From contig JACMQR010000117.1 in assembly GCA_014376885.1 (NCBI GenBank), forward strand, positions 1-7,345: 7,345 nucleotides of DNA, read 5' to 3'. Under the pieces are notes generated by a model. It saw only the letters and a list, made by a program, of their open reading frames with translations, had not been told where the DNA came from and ran no database searches. This DNA comes from Polaromonas sp. Lineage in GTDB: Bacteria; Pseudomonadota; Gammaproteobacteria; Burkholderiales; Burkholderiaceae_C. A program made the position numbers and the translations under genes. The number at the start of each line of letters is the position of its first letter. Within the stretch, counting starts at the first letter, position 1. This document shows positions 1-6,456 of the stretch, one piece after another.

Positions 1-695
1 CCGAGCATGGTGTGCCGGGCATCTACCGCAGCCAGGCCAGCATGGCGCCGGGCGTGAAGGTGCGCATGGGCACCAAGGCGCTGCCGCATGCCGGCCTGGG
101 CGTGAAGAGCTATGCCTGGTGCACCTCGCCGCTGCGCCGCTACACCGACCTGGTCAACCAGTGGCAGATCATCGCGGTCACCCAGCATGGCCGCAGCGCG
201 GCCCTGGTCGCGCCCTTCAAGCCCAAGGATGCCGATTTGTTCTCGGTGATTTCGTGCTTTGACGCCGCCTACAGCGCCTACAACGGCTTTCAATCCAGCA
301 TCGAGCGCTACTGGACGCTGAAGTACCTGCAGCAAAACAATATCACCGAGCTGTCCGCGACCAGCATCAAGGACAACCTGGTGCGCGTCGACGACCTGCC
401 GCTGGTGCTGCCCGCTCTGGGCGCCCAGGGCTTGGCGCGCGGCGCCCGGGTGCGCGTCCGGCTCGGGGCCATCGACGAGATCACGCTCGATGTCTCCGGC
501 ACAGTCATCGAGCGGCTGGACGAGCCAACCCAGGCAGCGCCAGGAAACCCGGCGGGCGGCCCGGGCGATGACGCAGACGACGGCGATGACGGTGACGATG
601 TGGCGGCAGGACCAATATCGATTGCGGTCGATGTCAGCGAGCCCGCAGCCGATGCCCAGGCTCAGACCCACGCGCTGCCCGCTGCGGCCGGCTAA
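1..695 (+). CDS. RNB-domain exoribonuclease (RNase II/R family), 3' part only
   Basis: This is the last 230 residues of a protein that begins before the window; the reading frame starts at base 3. RNase II/R family enzymes degrade RNA processively from the 3' end in the cytoplasm. The family mark is TSPLRRYTDL at visible residues 41-50, the conserved late segment of the RNB catalytic domain, preceded by SYAW. After it come the helical end of the RNB domain (about 50-115) and a small S1-like beta segment (about 125-172, with runs such as ARVRVRLG and a final VIERL). The protein ends in a low-complexity acidic tail (GDDADDGDDGDD at 188-199) and an Ala/Pro-rich end, which are probably disordered. 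The catalytic aspartates lie upstream and cannot be checked. It precedes a TonB-like gene and aroE, an order I associate with Comamonadaceae. I cannot tell RNase II from RNase R with this fragment, so no symbol is given. Confidence 0.9.
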   Translation, partial: EHGVPGIYRSQASMAPGVKVRMGTKALPHAGLGVKSYAWCTSPLRRYTDLVNQWQIIAVTQHGRSAALVAPFKPKDADLFSVISCFDAAYSAYNGFQSSIERYWTLKYLQQNNITELSATSIKDNLVRVDDLPLVLPALGAQGLARGARVRVRLGAIDEITLDVSGTVIERLDEPTQAAPGNPAGGPGDDADDGDDGDDVAAGPISIAVDVSEPAADAQAQTHALPAAAG

Positions 696-819
696 GGCCG
701 AGCGCTGCATCCGCCCCCCCCGCTCCAGCCCTACCCACTTCAACCGGCCTGCCCGCTGTGCGCCACCGACCCCTGCTGCCAGGCCGCGCCCTGGCTGGCC
801 GCCGCCCGAGTCACCGCTT

Positions 820-1677
820 GTGAAATCGCCGAGCACCCTGCAGCTTGCCCTGGGCATTTCCGTGGCCGCCCATGCCGCCTTGCTGGCCGTGCGGATGGTC
901 GATCCGGAACGCTTTAACCGCGTCTTTCAGGACGCGCCGCTTGAAGTGATCCTGGTCAACAGCCAGTCGGCCGACCGGCCGGACCCGAACGCCCGGGCGA
1001 TTGCCCAGGCATCGCTGGCCGGCGGCGGCGACCTTGCCGCCGGCCGCCCGACCTCGCCGCTGCCGCCGTCCGCCTTCATGAAAACGGGGGATGCGTCGGA
1101 GGATGAGGACGAGCGGCATCAGGCCGCCTCGCTCAAGGCGCAGCAAAACGCCCTGCTGCTGCAGACCCAGAAAGAACTCGCCGCCCTGCCGCCGCCCGAC
1201 CTGAGCGTGCCGTCCCAGGCGTGGGCGCAGACCGAGCAGGAAGAAAAACGCCGGCAACTGGTCAGGCTGCTGGCCGAAATTGAACGCTCCATCCGCGAAG
1301 ACAGCGCCCAGCCGACCCGGCGCTACATCAGCCCGTCGACCCGGGAGGAGGTCTATGCGGTTTACTACGACGCCATGCGCCGCACGATCGAGAAAAAAGG
1401 AACCCAGAACTTTCCGCAGCTCGCTGGCAAAAAGCTGTACGGCGAACTGACCATGACGATGACGGTCAGCGCCGACGGCGCTGTGCTGGCGACAGCCGTG
1501 GTGCAAAGCTCGGGCAACCCGCTGCTCGACCGCTGGGCGCAGGGGCTGGTGCAGAGCGCCGGACCGTTCGATCCGTTCAGCAGCGCGATGCGCAGCAAGG
1601 CCGACCAGATCGTGGTGGTGTCAAACTTCAACTTCGGCCGCGACGACAGCCTGGAAACCAAACTTACCCACCGCTGA
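820..1677 (+). CDS. TonB/TolA-like C-terminal domain protein, inner-membrane anchored
   Basis: This is a protein of 285 residues from a GTG start. The frame stays open far upstream, but that stretch reads as a shadow of the RNB gene followed by Pro/Arg-rich low complexity. Starting at GTG 820 places a single hydrophobic anchor (LQLALGISVAAHAALLAV, residues 7-24) at the N-terminus, as in TonB and TolA. A weak GAG lies 9 bases upstream. Next come a periplasmic linker (about 50-130, partly Gly/Pro/acidic), a charged helical stretch likely to be coiled coil (about 100-165, with EEKRRQLVRLLAEIERSI), and a TonB-type C-terminal domain (about 180-272). That domain shows ELTMTMTVSADGAV and then SSGNPLLDRWAQGLVQSAGPF, the usual beta strand, hairpin and helix pattern. 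The long Pro-Lys repeat of classical TonB is absent, and no exbB or exbD is in view. It is therefore a TonB-family protein of unknown partner rather than a proven iron-uptake TonB. The exact start is less certain than the identity. Confidence 0.8.
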   Translation: MKSPSTLQLALGISVAAHAALLAVRMVDPERFNRVFQDAPLEVILVNSQSADRPDPNARAIAQASLAGGGDLAAGRPTSPLPPSAFMKTGDASEDEDERHQAASLKAQQNALLLQTQKELAALPPPDLSVPSQAWAQTEQEEKRRQLVRLLAEIERSIREDSAQPTRRYISPSTREEVYAVYYDAMRRTIEKKGTQNFPQLAGKKLYGELTMTMTVSADGAVLATAVVQSSGNPLLDRWAQGLVQSAGPFDPFSSAMRSKADQIVVVSNFNFGRDDSLETKLTHR

Positions 1678-1680
1678 ACC

Positions 1681-1699
1681 GGGCGCTGCCGCAGCGCCC
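1681..1699 (+). other. GC-rich hairpin after the TonB-like gene
   Basis: GGGCGCTG at 1681-1688 pairs perfectly with CAGCGCCC at 1692-1699 across a 3-base loop, beginning 3 bases after the TonB-like stop codon. No T-run follows, so it does not meet the pattern of an intrinsic terminator. It may protect the upstream 3' end or slow transcription into aroE. In such GC-rich DNA, chance formation is possible. Confidence 0.4.
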
Positions 1700-1727
1700 C
1701 AGAACAACCCATGAAAAAAGCAAACCG

Positions 1728-2588
1728 ATGACATCCAGCCCGGCGGCGTTAGACCACTATTTTGTGCTGGGCAACCCGGTCGGCCACAGCAAGTCGCCGC
1801 AGATCCATGCGCGCTTTGCCCAGTTGACCGGCCAGCAGCTGGACTACCGGCCCTGGCTGGTGCCGCTGGGCGGCTTTGCCGCCACGCTGGCGCAACTGGC
1901 AATGGGCGGCGCGCGTGGCTGCAACGTCACCGTGCCGTTCAAGCTCGAAGCCTATTTGGCAGCCGACAGCCGAAGCGAGCGGGCGCAGCTGGCCCAGGCG
2001 GCCAACACCCTGGTCATCGGCGCCGACGGGGTGCAGGCCGACAATACCGACGGCAGCGGGCTGGTCCAGGACATCCAGGCCAACGCCGGCGTGGCGCTGG
2101 CCGGCCGCGATGTGCTGCTGATCGGCGCCGGCGGCGCGGGTGCCGGCGTGCTCGGGCCGCTGCTGGCCGCCGGGCCGCGACGGCTGGTGCTGGTCAACCG
2201 TACCCGCGCCCGCGCCGATGCCCTGGCAGCGCGGCACCAGGCCCACCCCTGGCTGCAAAACGTGCTACAAAATACAGAGCTGCTGGTGCAAGAGATGCAA
2301 GCGGTTGAGGGTGCTTTCGATGTCGTCATCAACGCCAGCGCGAGCAGCCTGGCAGGCAGCGCGGTGCCGGTGGCCGGCAGCGTTTTAAAGCCCGGCGCGC
2401 TGGCCTGCGACCTGATGTACGGTCCGGCGGCCGACGGCTTCATGGCCTGGGCGCGCGCGCACGGCGCCTGCCCGCGCGACGGCCTGGGCATGCTCGTCGA
2501 GCAGGCCGCCGCATCGTTTTCCCTGTGGCGGGGCGTGCGCCCGCCGGCGGCCCAGGTGCTGCAGGAATTGCGGCGGCAGCTGGCATGA
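1728..2588 (+). CDS. aroE: Shikimate dehydrogenase (NADP+)
   Basis: AroE reduces 3-dehydroshikimate to shikimate with NADPH in the cytosolic pathway to chorismate and aromatic amino acids. The protein is 286 residues, slightly longer than the E. coli enzyme (about 272). The substrate domain carries [10 protein letters not shown] (15-24), NVTVPFK with the catalytic lysine K72, AANTL (91-95) and DNTDG with the catalytic aspartate D108. The Rossmann domain has GAGGAG (133-138) and NRT (157-159), the pattern for the adenosine phosphate of NADP. It ends with [10 protein letters not shown] (252-261) and SLWRG, typical of AroE. INASASSL stands where INATxSSL is usual. Residues about 173-197 (WLQNVLQ to EGAF) make this region roughly 8 residues longer than in E. 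coli by eye and coincide with a repeat-like DNA segment. The start ATG overlaps the stop of a 6-codon frame (1711-1731) and has no strong Shine-Dalgarno. The gene overlaps mtgA by ATGA, so the two are probably translationally coupled. Confidence 0.95.
   Translation: MTSSPAALDHYFVLGNPVGHSKSPQIHARFAQLTGQQLDYRPWLVPLGGFAATLAQLAMGGARGCNVTVPFKLEAYLAADSRSERAQLAQAANTLVIGADGVQADNTDGSGLVQDIQANAGVALAGRDVLLIGAGGAGAGVLGPLLAAGPRRLVLVNRTRARADALAARHQAHPWLQNVLQNTELLVQEMQAVEGAFDVVINASASSLAGSAVPVAGSVLKPGALACDLMYGPAADGFMAWARAHGACPRDGLGMLVEQAAASFSLWRGVRPPAAQVLQELRRQLA
2260..2310 (-). repeat. Decayed copy of a short palindromic repeat inside aroE (candidate)
   Basis: Read on the plus strand, this segment contains GCTA (2264-2267), AGCTGCTGGTGC (2278-2289) and CAAGCG (2298-2303). 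The reverse complement of the intergenic repeat before ruvC has GCTA, AGCTGCTTGTGC and CAAGCG with exactly the same spacing (10 and 8 bases between blocks). The three blocks agree at 21 of 22 positions, while the bases between them are poorly conserved. The stem that is perfect in the intergenic copy (GCTTGT/ACAAGC) is partly broken here. The segment stays in frame and encodes roughly residues 179-195 of AroE, in a surface region of variable length. The family resemblance to Comamonadaceae repeats is from memory, and chance similarity is not excluded. Confidence 0.5.
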
Positions 2589-3334
2589 AGGCCTTCGGGC
2601 GATTGCTGACGCTTATCTTTGTGGCCCTGCTGGCCCTGCAGCTTTACTTTGCCGGACGCATCGCCCTGATGCGGCAGGTCGATCCGGAATCGACCGCCTT
2701 TGAACGCTCCGAAGCCTGGCAGGTGGCCAGGAGCACCGGCGCGCTGAAATGGCGCCAGCAGTGGGTGCCCTATGCCCAGATCTCCAGCCACCTCAAGCGC
2801 GCCGTGATTGCCTCCGAAGACGCCGGCTTCATTCTTCACGAAGGCATCGACATGGACGCGCTGGAAAAAGCCTGGGAAAAAAACGCCCAGGCCGAGGAAC
2901 GCGCTGCCCAGTCGATCGGCCGGCTGGCCGAGAGCCGGCCGGGCCTGCCGCCGCCCAAGCCGCCAAAAATCGTCGGCGGCTCCACCATCACCCAGCAGCT
3001 GGCGAAAAATCTGTTTTTGTCGGGTGAGCGCACCCTGCTGCGCAAGGGCCAGGAACTGCTGCTGACCGTGATGCTCGAAACCTTGCTCAGCAAGCAGCGC
3101 ATCCTGGAAATCTACCTCAACCATGTCGAATGGGGCGACGGCGTGTTCGGCGCCGAGGCCGCCGCCCAGCACTACTTTCGCAAGCCGGCGTCGCGCCTGA
3201 GCGTGGTCGAAGCCGCCCGGCTGGCGGTGATGCTGCCCCGGCCCAAGTACTTTGAAACCCGCCTGGGCTCGGGCTACCTGGCCGCGCGCGCCCGGACCAT
3301 TGCGGCGCGCATGGGCGGCGTGGACGCGCCATGA
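2585..3334 (+). CDS. mtgA: Monofunctional biosynthetic peptidoglycan glycosyltransferase
   Basis: MtgA polymerises lipid II into glycan strands at the periplasmic face of the inner membrane; it is a GT51 family enzyme without a transpeptidase domain. The protein is 249 residues from the ATG at 2585. The frame is open further upstream, but this start overlaps the aroE stop (ATGA) and puts the membrane anchor ([18 protein letters not shown], about 7-24) at the N-terminus. GT51 motifs follow in order: [13 protein letters not shown] with the catalytic glutamate E78 (77-89), [15 protein letters not shown] (131-145), [13 protein letters not shown] (153-165), and [18 protein letters not shown] (172-189) followed by EAAAQHYF. 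Between the first two motifs lies a segment rich in Ala, Glu and Pro (about 99-128), roughly 20 residues longer than in E. coli MtgA by eye. There is no good Shine-Dalgarno, so coupling to aroE is likely. No terminator is evident after it. Confidence 0.95.
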   Translation: MKAFGRLLTLIFVALLALQLYFAGRIALMRQVDPESTAFERSEAWQVARSTGALKWRQQWVPYAQISSHLKRAVIASEDAGFILHEGIDMDALEKAWEKNAQAEERAAQSIGRLAESRPGLPPPKPPKIVGGSTITQQLAKNLFLSGERTLLRKGQELLLTVMLETLLSKQRILEIYLNHVEWGDGVFGAEAAAQHYFRKPASRLSVVEAARLAVMLPRPKYFETRLGSGYLAARARTIAARMGGVDAP

Positions 3335-3346
3335 CCACTGGCCGGT

Positions 3347-3420
3347 TTGTCGTTTTTAATGCTTTTTCAGTTGATTGCGCTTGTCCTGTAAGCACAAGCA
3401 GCTACTAAAATAATAGCAAA
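3347..3420 (+). repeat. Short palindromic intergenic repeat before ruvC
   Basis: This AT-richer island fills most of the 85-base gap between mtgA and ruvC and differs sharply in base composition from both genes. It holds CGCTTG (3378-3383) and GCACAAGCAGCT (3392-3403), giving a stem GCTTGT/ACAAGC with a 9-base loop. This is flanked by T-rich sequence on the left and by ACTAAAATAATAGC on the right. The pattern GCGCTTGT...ACAAGCAGCTACTAAAATAATAGC is of a type I recognise from intergenic regions of Comamonadaceae genomes, from memory and without a search. The right end runs into the ruvC start codon. The outer boundaries are approximate. Confidence 0.65.
3381..3411 (+). promoter_or_regulatory. 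Possible ruvC promoter inside the repeat
   Basis: TTGTCC (3381-3386) matches the sigma70 -35 consensus at 4 of 6 positions, and TAAAAT (3406-3411) matches the -10 at 5 of 6. The spacer is 19 bases, longer than ideal. A start about 7 bases after the -10 would fall at or just before the ruvC ATG (3420), giving a leaderless or nearly leaderless mRNA. This would fit the lack of any Shine-Dalgarno. The alternative is read-through from mtgA. Confidence 0.25.
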
Positions 3421-3989
3421 TGCATATTTTGGGAATCGATCCGGGCTTGCTGATCACCGGCTTTGGCGTGGTGGACATGGACGGGCCGCTGCTGCGCTAT
3501 GTCGCCAGCGGCACCATCAAAACCGCGCACCTGGACAAAAAGGACTTGCCCGGCCGGCTGAAGGTGCTGTTTGACGGCGTGCGCGAGGTCGTGCAGCGCT
3601 ACCAGCCCGAAGTCGCCTCGGTGGAGATCGTGTTTGTCAATGTCAATCCGCAGGCGACTTTGCTGCTTGGCCAGGCGCGCGGTGCCTGCATCACCGCACT
3701 GGTGTCGGCCGGCTTGCCAGTGGCCGAATACACCGCGCTGCAAATGAAAAAGGCCGTGGCCGGCTATGGCATGGCCGGCAAGGCAGAGGTGCAGCAGATG
3801 GTCATGCGCCTGCTCAAGCTGCCCGCCCTGCCGGGCAGGGATGCGGCCGATGCGCTGGGCCTGGCCATCACCCATGCGCATGTGGGTACGGCGATGGCAC
3901 GCCTGGCGAAGGCGGCGGGCGGCGCGGAAAACACCGGCGGCTCGGGCGCCCGGGCAGGCGCCAGTTACCGCGATGGCCGAAGCCGCTGA
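3420..3989 (+). CDS. ruvC: Crossover junction endodeoxyribonuclease RuvC
   Basis: RuvC is the dimeric, Mg2+-dependent resolvase that cuts Holliday junctions moved by RuvAB during recombination repair. The protein is 189 residues; E. coli RuvC has 173. The four acidic catalytic residues are in place: D7 in ILGIDPG (3-9), E69 in VEIVF (68-72), and D141 and D144 in [16 protein letters not shown] (139-154). [14 protein letters not shown] (76-89), a typical family segment, is also present. The tail after about 160 is Ala/Gly-rich and probably disordered. The start is fixed: an in-frame stop TAA lies 9 bases upstream (3411-3413), and any later start would lose D7. No Shine-Dalgarno precedes it, only the AT-rich end of a repeat. 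ruvA and ruvB are not in the window. The 3' end faces the minus-strand block, 52 bases from the convergent small membrane gene. Confidence 0.96.
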   Translation: MHILGIDPGLLITGFGVVDMDGPLLRYVASGTIKTAHLDKKDLPGRLKVLFDGVREVVQRYQPEVASVEIVFVNVNPQATLLLGQARGACITALVSAGLPVAEYTALQMKKAVAGYGMAGKAEVQQMVMRLLKLPALPGRDAADALGLAITHAHVGTAMARLAKAAGGAENTGGSGARAGASYRDGRSR

Positions 3990-4041
3990 ACACCCCTGCG
4001 GGCCCGCTGCCGCACGGCGGCAAAAAGTGCGCTTGGGCGGC

Positions 4042-4218
4042 CTACCCCACCCGCTCCAGGATCAGCACCCCGAAAAACCCGAAGGCGGCGATCAAGGCCC
4101 ACCTCAGGGTCACCCAGCCGTAGTGCCTGAAGCGCAATTGCCCGGTTCCGGCATAAAACATGAAGCACACCAGCGACACCAGCAGCGCAAACAACAGCAT
4201 CCAGCGAAAAAGCAGCAT
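4042..4218 (-). CDS. Small two-helix inner-membrane protein downstream of lpxC (function unknown)
   Basis: This 58-residue protein is read on the minus strand from ATG 4218 to TAG 4042. I do not recognise a named family. It has two hydrophobic segments: residues 3-23 (LFRWMLLFALLVSLVCFMFYA) in part, then a polar basic loop GQLRFRHYGWVTLR (26-39), then WALIAAFGFFGVLIL (40-54), ending ERVG. By the positive-inside rule the Arg/His loop would face the cytoplasm with both ends outside, though R5 and the C-terminal ER weaken that call. A GAGG lies 10 bases before the ATG. The gene starts 32 bases after the lpxC stop on the same strand, so it probably shares the ftsA-ftsZ-lpxC transcript. The clean membrane pattern, start, ribosome site and operon-like spacing make it a likely real gene, although longer spurious frames overlap it. 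Two AGG codons (R39 and R31) are unusual for such GC-rich DNA. Confidence 0.75.
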   Translation of the reverse strand: MLLFRWMLLFALLVSLVCFMFYAGTGQLRFRHYGWVTLRWALIAAFGFFGVLILERVG

Positions 4219-4250
4219 GACCTGTGGACCTCGGGTTGTAGAAGAACGCG

Positions 4251-5174
4251 CTACCAGGCGCGCGCCAGGGTGGAAAAACCCTTGGGCGCTTTTGTCTCGT
4301 CGTCGAAGGTGACGACTTCATAGGCGTCCGGATGCGCCAGCAGTTCACGCAGCAGCTTGTTGTTCATGGCATGGCCGGAGCGAAAGGCGCTGTAGGCCCC
4401 CAGCAGCGGCTTGCCCAGCAGGTACAGGTCGCCCATGGCGTCAAGAATCTTGTGCTTCACGAACTCGTCGTTGTAGCGCAGGCCGTCGCTGTTGAGCACC
4501 TTGTAGTCGTCCATGACGATGGCGTTGTCCAGCCCGCCGCCCAGCGCCAGGCCATTGGCGCGCATCATCTCGACATCCTTGGTAAAGCCAAAGGTGCGCG
4601 CCCGGGCAATGTCGCGGCTGTAGCCGCCCGAGCCGATGTCGAACTCGACCCGCTGGCCGGTGGAGTCGACCGCCGGATGGTCAAAGTCGATCTCAAAGCT
4701 CAGCGTGTAGCCCTCGAACGGGGTCAAGCGCGCCCACTTGACGTTGGCACCCTCGCCTTCCCTGACCTCGACCGGCCGGAGAATGCGCACAAAGCGCTTG
4801 GGCGCGGCCTGCAGGGCAATGCCGGCGGACTGCAGCAAGAACACAAATGACGCCGCCGAGCCGTCCAGGATCGGCACCTCCTCGGCGGTGATGTCGATGA
4901 TCAGGTTGTCCAGCCCCAGGCCGGCGCAGGCCGACATCAGGTGTTCGACGGTATGCACCTTGGCGCTGCCGCTGGAAATGGTCGATGCCAGCCGGGTGTC
5001 GGTGACCGCCCCCGGCGAGATGACGATGTCCACCGGCTGCGGCAGATCAACCCGCCGGAACACGATGCCGCTGTCCGGCGGCGCCGGCCGCAGGGTTAAC
5101 TCGACCCGCTGGCCGCTGTGCAGACCGACGCCGACGGCCCGGGTCAGGGATTTGAGGGTTCTTTGGGCAAGCAT
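4251..5174 (-). CDS. lpxC: UDP-3-O-acyl-N-acetylglucosamine deacetylase
   Basis: LpxC is the zinc-dependent cytosolic deacetylase that makes the first committed step of lipid A synthesis. The protein is 307 residues, the usual length (E. coli 305). It opens with the typical [10 protein letters not shown] and VGVGLHSGQ (15-22). Zinc and catalytic residues are present: E77 and H78 in HTVEHLMSA (74-82), H241 and D245 in [10 protein letters not shown] (240-249), and H268 in RSGHAMNN (265-272). [10 protein letters not shown] (101-110) and [12 protein letters not shown] (191-202) are further family signatures. The start matches family N-termini, although only AT-rich sequence without a clear Shine-Dalgarno precedes it. 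It lies 100 bases after ftsZ, the classical end of the dcw cluster, separated from it by a strong hairpin. I find no convincing promoter in that gap. Confidence 0.97.
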   Translation of the reverse strand: MLAQRTLKSLTRAVGVGLHSGQRVELTLRPAPPDSGIVFRRVDLPQPVDIVISPGAVTDTRLASTISSGSAKVHTVEHLMSACAGLGLDNLIIDITAEEVPILDGSAASFVFLLQSAGIALQAAPKRFVRILRPVEVREGEGANVKWARLTPFEGYTLSFEIDFDHPAVDSTGQRVEFDIGSGGYSRDIARARTFGFTKDVEMMRANGLALGGGLDNAIVMDDYKVLNSDGLRYNDEFVKHKILDAMGDLYLLGKPLLGAYSAFRSGHAMNNKLLRELLAHPDAYEVVTFDDETKAPKGFSTLARAW

Positions 5175-5235
5175 GGCTTATTTTAATTTGTCGCTGCGTC
5201 CATCACGCCCGCCGCCGGTCAAGTCCATGCGGCCA

Positions 5236-5268
5236 GCCTGGCACCGGCGGGTGGCGCCGGTGCCAGGC
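5236..5268 (-). terminator. 13-bp perfect hairpin between ftsZ and lpxC (terminator or attenuator candidate)
   Basis: The bases 5236-5248 (GCCTGGCACCGGC) pair perfectly with 5256-5268 around the 7-base loop GGGTGGC, and the hairpin begins 6 bases beyond the ftsZ stop in the direction of transcription. The stem is very GC-rich and would be highly stable in RNA. No T-run follows on the minus strand, so it is not a canonical intrinsic terminator. It could reduce lpxC transcription relative to ftsZ, protect the ftsZ 3' end from exonucleases, or be a REP-like element. Confidence 0.5.
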
Positions 5269-5274
5269 GGCTGG

Positions 5275-6456
5275 TCAGTCGGCCTGGCGGCGCAGGAAAG
5301 CCGGGATTTCAAAATCATCCATGCCGCCCGACGCCAGCGCATCGACCTTCGCGGCTGCCTGGGTGCGGTTGTTGCCCCAGACATTGGGCCGGGCCATGTT
5401 GCCATAGTCGGGCTGCTTCAAGCCTTGCCCCCCAGCGGCATTCTGGCTGGCGCTGCGCAGCCCTTGCAGCGGCGCGACATTGTTGCTGCGCGCTTCCTGG
5501 CGGCTCAGGCCGGTGGCGACCACGGTGACGCGGATGTCGGCCCCCAGCTCGTCGTCATACGCCGTGCCATAGATCACATGCGCATCCGGCGAGGCATAGG
5601 CGCGCACCGTGTTCATGGCCAGCTTGGACTCGTTCAGCTTGAGCGAGCCCTTGGCGGCCGAGATCAGCACCAGCACGCCCTTGGCGCCCGACAGGTCGAT
5701 GCCTTCGAGCAGGGGGCAGGCGACGGCCTGCTCAGCGGCAATGCGCGCGCGGTCGGGGCCGCTGGCGCGGGCCGTGCCCATCATCGCCTTGCCGGGCTCG
5801 CCCATGACGGTGCGCACATCCTCGAAGTCGACATTGACATGGCCGGGCACATTGATGATCTCGGCAATGCCGCCGACGGCGTTTTTCAGCACATCATTGG
5901 CATGGGCAAAGGCCTCGTCCTGCGTGACGTCGTCGCCCAGCACTTCGAGCAGCTTTTCGTTCAGCACCACGATCAGCGAGTCGACATTGGCTTCGAGCTC
6001 GGCCAGGCCCAGGTCGGCATTGGTCATGCGCCGGCCGCCCTCGAAGTCAAACGGCTTGGTCACCACACCGACCGTCAGGATGCCCATTTCCTTGGCCACC
6101 CGGGCAATCACCGGTGCAGCGCCGGTGCCGGTGCCGCCGCCCATGCCGGCGGTGATGAACAGCATGTGCGCCCCGCTGATGGCGCTCCTGATGTCGTCGA
6201 TGGCCAGCTCGGCCGCATCCCGGCCTTTTTCGGGCTTGCTGCCCGCGCCCAGCCCGCTGGCGCCGAGCTGGATGTTCTTGTGCGCGCTGCCGCGGTTGAG
6301 CGCCTGCGCATCGGTGTTGGCGCAGATGAACTCGACGCCCTGCACGCCGCAGTGGATCATGTGGCCGACGGCATTGCCGCCGCCGCCGCCCACGCCAATC
6401 ACCTTGATCTGCGTGCCCTGGTTGAATTCCTGGATCTCAATCATTTCGATACTCAT
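5275..6456 (-). CDS. ftsZ: Cell division protein FtsZ
   Basis: FtsZ is the tubulin-like GTPase that forms the Z-ring at midcell. The protein is 393 residues, normal for the family. The nucleotide site shows VGGGGGNAV (22-30), NTDAQAL (47-53) and the tubulin signature GGGTGTG (106-112), then KPFDFEGGRR (134-143). The T7 loop that completes the GTPase site of the next subunit is NVDFEDV (208-214), with N208, D210 and D213 in place; Val stands where Ala is common. The globular part ends near VVATGLSRQ (312-320). A linker of about 60 residues rich in Asn, Gln, Gly and Ala follows, then the conserved tail DDFEIPAFLRRQAD (380-393), which binds FtsA and ZipA-type partners. The ATG at 6456 has a perfect AGGAGG 6 bases upstream, which favours it over the internal ATG at codon 5. 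It lies 152 bases downstream of ftsA. Confidence 0.98.
   Translation of the reverse strand: MSIEMIEIQEFNQGTQIKVIGVGGGGGNAVGHMIHCGVQGVEFICANTDAQALNRGSAHKNIQLGASGLGAGSKPEKGRDAAELAIDDIRSAISGAHMLFITAGMGGGTGTGAAPVIARVAKEMGILTVGVVTKPFDFEGGRRMTNADLGLAELEANVDSLIVVLNEKLLEVLGDDVTQDEAFAHANDVLKNAVGGIAEIINVPGHVNVDFEDVRTVMGEPGKAMMGTARASGPDRARIAAEQAVACPLLEGIDLSGAKGVLVLISAAKGSLKLNESKLAMNTVRAYASPDAHVIYGTAYDDELGADIRVTVVATGLSRQEARSNNVAPLQGLRSASQNAAGGQGLKQPDYGNMARPNVWGNNRTQAAAKVDALASGGMDDFEIPAFLRRQAD

Noticed and set aside
547..600. Tandem repeat in the RNB gene tail
   Set aside because: The GATGAC-like run encodes an acidic low-complexity tail. The units are irregular, and codon bias explains them without a repeat element.
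490..819. N-terminal extension of the TonB-like frame overlapping the RNB gene
   Set aside because: The extension is Arg/Pro/Ser-rich shadow sequence, partly over the acidic tail codons of the RNB gene. Starting at GTG 820 gives a sensible N-terminal membrane anchor.
1952..3172. 406-residue minus-strand frame opposite aroE and mtgA
   Set aside because: It is low-complexity and has no recognisable domain. Both plus-strand genes in the region are intact and conserved.
3766..4348. Frames over the 3' end of ruvC and the ruvC-lpxC gap on both strands
   Set aside because: They overlap ruvC, lpxC or the small membrane gene in other phases, and their translations are charged low-complexity sequence without a ribosome site or motifs.
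5178..5235. lpxC promoter with TTGACC as -35
   Set aside because: TTGACC is followed by no -10 at 16-18 bases; the nearest TAAAAT is about 31 bases away. The AT-rich stretch before lpxC is therefore left unassigned.
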